NCBI GenBank assembly: GCA_031376425.1
Contig: JANMDR010000048.1
Coordinates: 1 to 64,000, forward strand
Direction of reading: 5' to 3'
From: JANMDR01 sp031376425
GTDB taxonomy: Bacteria > Pseudomonadota > Gammaproteobacteria > Burkholderiales > Usitatibacteraceae
DNA length: 64,000 bases
The notes below the pieces were generated by a model, which was not told the origin of the DNA, made no database searches, and saw nothing but the letters and a program-made list of their open reading frames with translations. Below are positions 60,102 to 64,000 of this stretch, piece by piece. The position numbers and the translations under genes are program-made. How positions within the stretch are numbered: the first letter of the stretch is position 1; the number at the start of each line of letters is the position of its first letter.

Positions 60102-61546
60102 GGTTTTGCTCCGGCATGGGCTGACTTAATAGGTTCGGAAGTTTTGTTTGTAGTTGTGGTTTTTAAGCTTTTGAGCAGCAGCGCAAATTCTTTCGGTTTA
60201 AACTGCTCATCATTTTTCAACGCAATATTGAGTTTTCGTAATTGCTTATTAAATTCTTGCGGTTGCGTTAAAGCACCGCGTTTTGCCAAAAACGCACCAA
60301 TGCTGCCGATGGATAGAGTGGCTTGCTCGGCAGCAGCAAAGTCGCTATAGCCATTTAGTGCACCGTCGTCAATTAAGCGATGCAATACTTCAATCATGGT
60401 GGCGCTCGAAAAATTGGTATCGGCAATGATGCGTGAGGCATTGATAGCAAGGGATTGTAAATTGGCCGCTTCCGTCATCGGATCAGCAACACCTTTAGTT
60501 TCGCCAGCAATAGCGCGATGCAGTTTTTGCGTTTGTGCGCTCACTGCAGCCCCTAGCTTTGGATCAATCACCGTCGCAATAGCGCGGAGCATGAGCATGC
60601 TTGAATCATTTAAACGTACTAAGCCGGGTGCAACGCGTCCGCCTAGCGCAGTTTTAGGCTGCCAGCGATTTTCAGCCATGGGGTGGTGGCAGGCGTGGCA
60701 ATCAAATAACACTAATTCTGGAAATAGCCCATCACGCCCATGTTTGGGGTCTTGTAGCATCCGCATGGTTTCAGCCACTGCTAATGCTTGACCTACCCCC
60801 CAGGTTTTTGCACCATCCCAAACTTGTTTACGCGCGGCATAATCTTGGTCAATGATAAAGTGCTTTGGCGCTAACTCGGTGAAAGTATCAAGCTCGAAGC
60901 TTAAGCGTGGGTGGCCAGCAGCCATCATGCGGTGATTAACGAATTTATCTTGATTGCCGAAATGGCATGACATGCAAAGACTGGCGCGGCTTGTTGCGTC
61001 GGACGTAGGAAACATACCATCGGCAATATTTTTTGCGTGCTGGCTTGCTTGGCTGACACCCGCCGGCACTGGTTCAACATGCGTTTTAATCCACTTCTCG
61101 GCAGGGCCGTGGCAGCTTTCACAGGTGATACCGTCAGTCATTACAAACCGCTCACCGCGTTTATTTTCAGGCACCACATGCGCATGACAATCGAGGCAAA
61201 TTTTTGCTTCGTGTGAGGGTTGCGAGAGGTTTAAGTTCTTGGCAATGCGCTGGGAACGGTCGTTCAGTAACACGCTGTAGGCGCGTGCATGCTTGTCCAT
61301 GCGCGACCATGTGAGGTATTCATTTTGTAGCACATTGGACTCTTTCCAAAGTTTTACCGAGCCGTGGCAAAGGCTAGACGCACAGGTTACGGTACCTAAG
61401 GTTTGATTCTTGGAATGATAAGGTAAGGAGGCTTGTGTTGTTGGTGGCACTTGCGCCGTCACATCATTAGCGGCAGTAGTGACCATAACGATAAGGCTAA
61501 CAATACAATAAGTAACGATGCGTCCTAACCTGGTTTGCAGCATCAT
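60098..61546 (-). CDS. Cytochrome c554-like multihaem protein
   Basis: A 482-residue exported cytochrome. After the signal sequence (to ~31) come four canonical haem sites, CLDCH, CESCH, CMSCH and CHACH, and one CX4CH (CASSLCH) near residue 55. The spacing and segments such as HLIDCHAH-like ICLDCHAHVVPENKRGERF, GITCESCHGPAEKWIKTH, and MMAAGHPRLSFELD resemble the cytochrome c554 family of ammonia oxidisers, electron acceptors of hydroxylamine oxidoreductase. The C-terminal ~200 residues are haem-free and helical. It overlaps both neighbours by 4 bases, so the three genes are translationally coupled. Confidence 0.9.
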   Translation of the reverse strand: MMLQTRLGRIVTYCIVSLIVMVTTAANDVTAQVPPTTQASLPYHSKNQTLGTVTCASSLCHGSVKLWKESNVLQNEYLTWSRMDKHARAYSVLLNDRSQRIAKNLNLSQPSHEAKICLDCHAHVVPENKRGERFVMTDGITCESCHGPAEKWIKTHVEPVPAGVSQASQHAKNIADGMFPTSDATSRASLCMSCHFGNQDKFVNHRMMAAGHPRLSFELDTFTELAPKHFIIDQDYAARKQVWDGAKTWGVGQALAVAETMRMLQDPKHGRDGLFPELVLFDCHACHHPMAENRWQPKTALGGRVAPGLVRLNDSSMLMLRAIATVIDPKLGAAVSAQTQKLHRAIAGETKGVADPMTEAANLQSLAINASRIIADTNFSSATMIEVLHRLIDDGALNGYSDFAAAEQATLSIGSIGAFLAKRGALTQPQEFNKQLRKLNIALKNDEQFKPKEFALLLKSLKTTTTNKTSEPIKSAHAGAKP

Positions 61547-64000
61547 TTTCGTACTCCTACTTTCTTAATTTCGTCCGCTACTGTCCATAAGGAGCCGTCG
61601 GGATTTTTGTAGAACTTTGCCATTTCAGCGGCATTGAATGGCCGTGAACCAATGCGCCCAAACACCGCAATTTGCCCACCGGTTTCATCTACCGCTCGGT
61701 CGCGGTCTAAGCCTTTGGCAAGCCCCAGTGCCGCCGATTTGGTTTTACGCCAAGCAATCAATTGTGGCTTAGGCTCAGGTGAAAAGCCATAAAACTTTGG
61801 TTGTGAATCGGGGCTGGTAAGTTGTACAACTTTTAAACCATTCTCACCATCCGCTACATAGGCAAATAGCGATGCATTGGTAGAGCCAATCACCACCGCT
61901 TGCGCATCATTAATCCTACCATCAGCGGTGTAGCGGGTAATTATTTTTGGGGCAAGGGGTTTTTCAACGTCAATGATAACTAAGCCATCTTTGCCGGCAG
62001 CAACATAGGCATACGTACGCGCCACGTACACACCGTGTGCATCGCCAAGCACAATATTTGCGGATTCAATCAGTTTAGGTTGAGCAGGGTTGGTGACATC
62101 AACTGTTTGCATGCCCGCAGCTGTTGTGATGAATAAATACCGGAACTGCAAGGCGCTTGCGCGCGTATCAGATAGCGCTAAGGTGGCAGAAATACGGGGC
62201 TTTAGCGGATCATCAAGGTTCAAGATCACCAACCCTGCGTCGGTAGCGATGTAGGCATAGTGACCGCCTAGGGTGATATGGCGTGCGCCATTAAGCACCC
62301 CATTTTCGTTCCAAGTTATGCTGCGTTTTATGAAATTATTGCGTGGCTCGCCGTCAGCAAAGGTATCAACATTGGTAACGATCAGGCCTTCTACCGCATC
62401 AACAATAAAGGCATAGTGATACATAGGATGAAACGGTTGCTCTTCATTGGTGATGCGCATCAAATCACCGTTATTCCGTTCTGGTGCAATAGGCTGATTG
62501 GTGGGTAGCGCCATGCATGTTGCGTTTTTAGTTGCGATGTGTGCATCTTGGCCAAGTGGTGAAAATGGGGCGCTAATAATCCGCTGCGATACGCCCTTAT
62601 TGGCAATGTTGGCAACATCATAAACCCTAAACCCACCAGCACCTTCGGCTACAAACAGATATTCGCCACGTAGCTGTAAGCAGCGCACGGCACCACGCGT
62701 ACTATGGTCATGTGCTTCAGTTAATTCTAAATTGCGCTTTTGATGATTGGCAAAGTAGTCAGGGTAGGCGTATTTTTGTAAGTAGCTGCCAATGACTGAT
62801 TGCGGTTCATCCCACTCCGTAACTTGTACTGCTTCTACATTGCTAGCGCTACCTACCCACGCATTGAAGCCGATGAAGTTGACGAAATTGGTGCCCTGTA
62901 AAAGTAGCTGCGCCATGATGGCATTGTTGTCATTGGCTCCACTTAAATGGCAATCGCTACAGGTTTTAGTTTCAGTTTTGCGTTCAGTATGCGGATAGTG
63001 GGGCGCAAACGCTTGTGAAGAAAAGCCGCTGGCAGCAATCGGTGGTTGTTGGATGTAAATTTTTTCGCGGTTGGCATTGGTGGAACTCAATACCAGTGCT
63101 GAGCTAGAGCGCACCGGTGTAATGCGCGAGCCTTTCACTGTGCCGTGGCGACCTAGTTGAAACATATCGTCGCGGGCAACTTGGGGGTTATAGGTGGCAA
63201 AATTGCGGGTTTCACCGCCTTCGTAGTGAAGACGCTCGGTTTTGGCATTGGCTTGAATGGGCAAATGACAGCCACCGCAGGAGGTAGTCCAGGAAAGATG
63301 GCATGAATAGCAGGTCATTTTGTCTTCATTGTGGGCGTATTGGGCATTGCTGTTGGTAGCGACTCCCGCGCTATCATTAACAGCGCCCCATGCGCCATCA
63401 CGGCCACTTTGGCCGCTATGCATGAGCTTGGCGCGCGCGGCTTTTTCATTATATTTTGGGTGCCCTTCGGTTACGCTATTTTTAACCAAACTCATTTCCC
63501 ATTCTAGTTTTGGATCGAGGGCTGAGCGTTGATAAAGTTTGTCGTCTTTCCATTCAAAACGCTTGCGACCATCTTGGGTACGCAAGGTGAGCAAATCTCT
63601 GCCGCCGGGTTTGGCTGCAGGTCCGCTGGTGCGCAGGGTCGGATATTTGTTGGCGGTGCCGTGGCAGTCGGCACAGTCAATTTCTACCGCTGCGGCAACC
63701 TCGCCATAGATGTGGCCATTGCCGTGGGCATCCTGCACAAAATGGCAATCAACGCATTGCATGCCCACATCTAAATGTATCGATGTAAGGTGCACCGCTT
63801 TTTTAAATTTTTCTGGGTCAGTATCGGCAACAGGTTTGCTTTCTTTGTCCAACAAAGTGCCTTTGCGGTCACGTTTATAGACGTAGCGAAAATTCCAGCC
63901 GTGGCCGTGATAGTCAGCAAATTGCCCATCTTTTAAAGTGGGATTGAGTTCCGACACTTTTTTAGAGAATTCTGGATTGCCCCATAAGCCCCGTATGGCA
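61543..64000 (-). CDS. Multihaem cytochrome c with LVIVP repeats (5' end outside the window)
   Basis: The frame runs open from the right edge, so the protein is longer than the 818 residues seen; a GTG at 63957 is internal rather than the start. The N-terminal visible half has five CXXCH sites (CVDCH, CADCH, CYSCH, CGGCH, CSDCH). The second half is a beta-propeller-like run of LVIVP repeats (YAYIATDAGLVILNLDDPLKPR, YLFITTAAGMQTVDVTNPAQPK, YAYVAAGKDGLVIIDVEKPLAPK). Exported location is inferred from the haems. It overlaps the c554-like gene by 4 bases and is the upstream member of the operon. It probably passes electrons at the cell surface or in the periplasm to or from the c554-like protein. 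Confidence 0.88.
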   Translation of the reverse strand, partial: AIRGLWGNPEFSKKVSELNPTLKDGQFADYHGHGWNFRYVYKRDRKGTLLDKESKPVADTDPEKFKKAVHLTSIHLDVGMQCVDCHFVQDAHGNGHIYGEVAAAVEIDCADCHGTANKYPTLRTSGPAAKPGGRDLLTLRTQDGRKRFEWKDDKLYQRSALDPKLEWEMSLVKNSVTEGHPKYNEKAARAKLMHSGQSGRDGAWGAVNDSAGVATNSNAQYAHNEDKMTCYSCHLSWTTSCGGCHLPIQANAKTERLHYEGGETRNFATYNPQVARDDMFQLGRHGTVKGSRITPVRSSSALVLSSTNANREKIYIQQPPIAASGFSSQAFAPHYPHTERKTETKTCSDCHLSGANDNNAIMAQLLLQGTNFVNFIGFNAWVGSASNVEAVQVTEWDEPQSVIGSYLQKYAYPDYFANHQKRNLELTEAHDHSTRGAVRCLQLRGEYLFVAEGAGGFRVYDVANIANKGVSQRIISAPFSPLGQDAHIATKNATCMALPTNQPIAPERNNGDLMRITNEEQPFHPMYHYAFIVDAVEGLIVTNVDTFADGEPRNNFIKRSITWNENGVLNGARHITLGGHYAYIATDAGLVILNLDDPLKPRISATLALSDTRASALQFRYLFITTAAGMQTVDVTNPAQPKLIESANIVLGDAHGVYVARTYAYVAAGKDGLVIIDVEKPLAPKIITRYTADGRINDAQAVVIGSTNASLFAYVADGENGLKVVQLTSPDSQPKFYGFSPEPKPQLIAWRKTKSAALGLAKGLDRDRAVDETGGQIAVFGRIGSRPFNAAEMAKFYKNPDGSLWTVADEIKKVGVRK

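Overview
The window reads as a piece of a Gram-negative chromosome of moderate G+C, most likely a betaproteobacterium of the order Burkholderiales (Oxalobacteraceae-like). This rests on the birA-coaX-SPOR-type gene order, a Bug-family tripartite tricarboxylate transporter receptor, two large TonB-dependent receptors and several multihaem cytochromes. About 46 protein genes are supported, two of them cut by the window edges. I saw no rRNA, tRNA, CRISPR array or complete transposase gene.

Layout. 1-6.3 kb: GbsR/MarR regulator divergent from an MFS transporter, a GST / uracil-DNA-glycosylase pair, a membrane-anchored (VTT domain) flavoprotein disulfide reductase, and an EF-hand protein. 6.5-9.5 kb: an ECF sigma / zinc-finger anti-sigma pair convergent with a bufferin-type RiPP metallophore operon (precursor, MNIO oxidase, partner protein) that has an intrinsic terminator just after the precursor. 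9.9-19.8 kb: patatin lipoprotein, TonB receptor, then a NikR-like regulator lacking the nickel ligands followed by DUF4331 - TPR - HupE/UreJ-like - outer-membrane barrel. 20.2-34.1 kb: Bug receptor, HAD phosphatase, birA, coaX, SPOR-like protein, asparagine synthetase, an ABC exporter, a quinone oxidoreductase and a SWIM/SNF2 helicase.

34.4-52.8 kb holds the most coherent system: a secreted multidomain S51 peptidase (PPC + Ig-like + cyanophycinase fold), a TonB receptor, a second secreted cyanophycinase that is the first gene of an aotJQMOP-argR operon, then aruC-aruF-aruG-astD-astB. Read in order this is a route from extracellular cyanophycin (multi-L-arginyl-poly-aspartate) to beta-Asp-Arg, uptake, hydrolysis (proposed for the M14-type AotO protein), arginine import and the arginine succinyltransferase pathway. 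The final gene of that pathway, astE, is not at its usual place.

52.9-64 kb: an MDR oxidoreductase, an ECF sigma with a cupin partner, a small one-helix protein, and a minus-strand redox cluster: multihaem LVIVP-repeat cytochrome (cut by the right edge), cytochrome c554-like protein, a cytoplasmic FAD / double cNMP-binding / four-cluster ferredoxin protein, a DUF3034 outer-membrane protein and an exported truncated globin. The last two lie beyond one of two copies of a 160-bp MITE-like repeat. The other copy abuts the stop codon of the first cyanophycinase.
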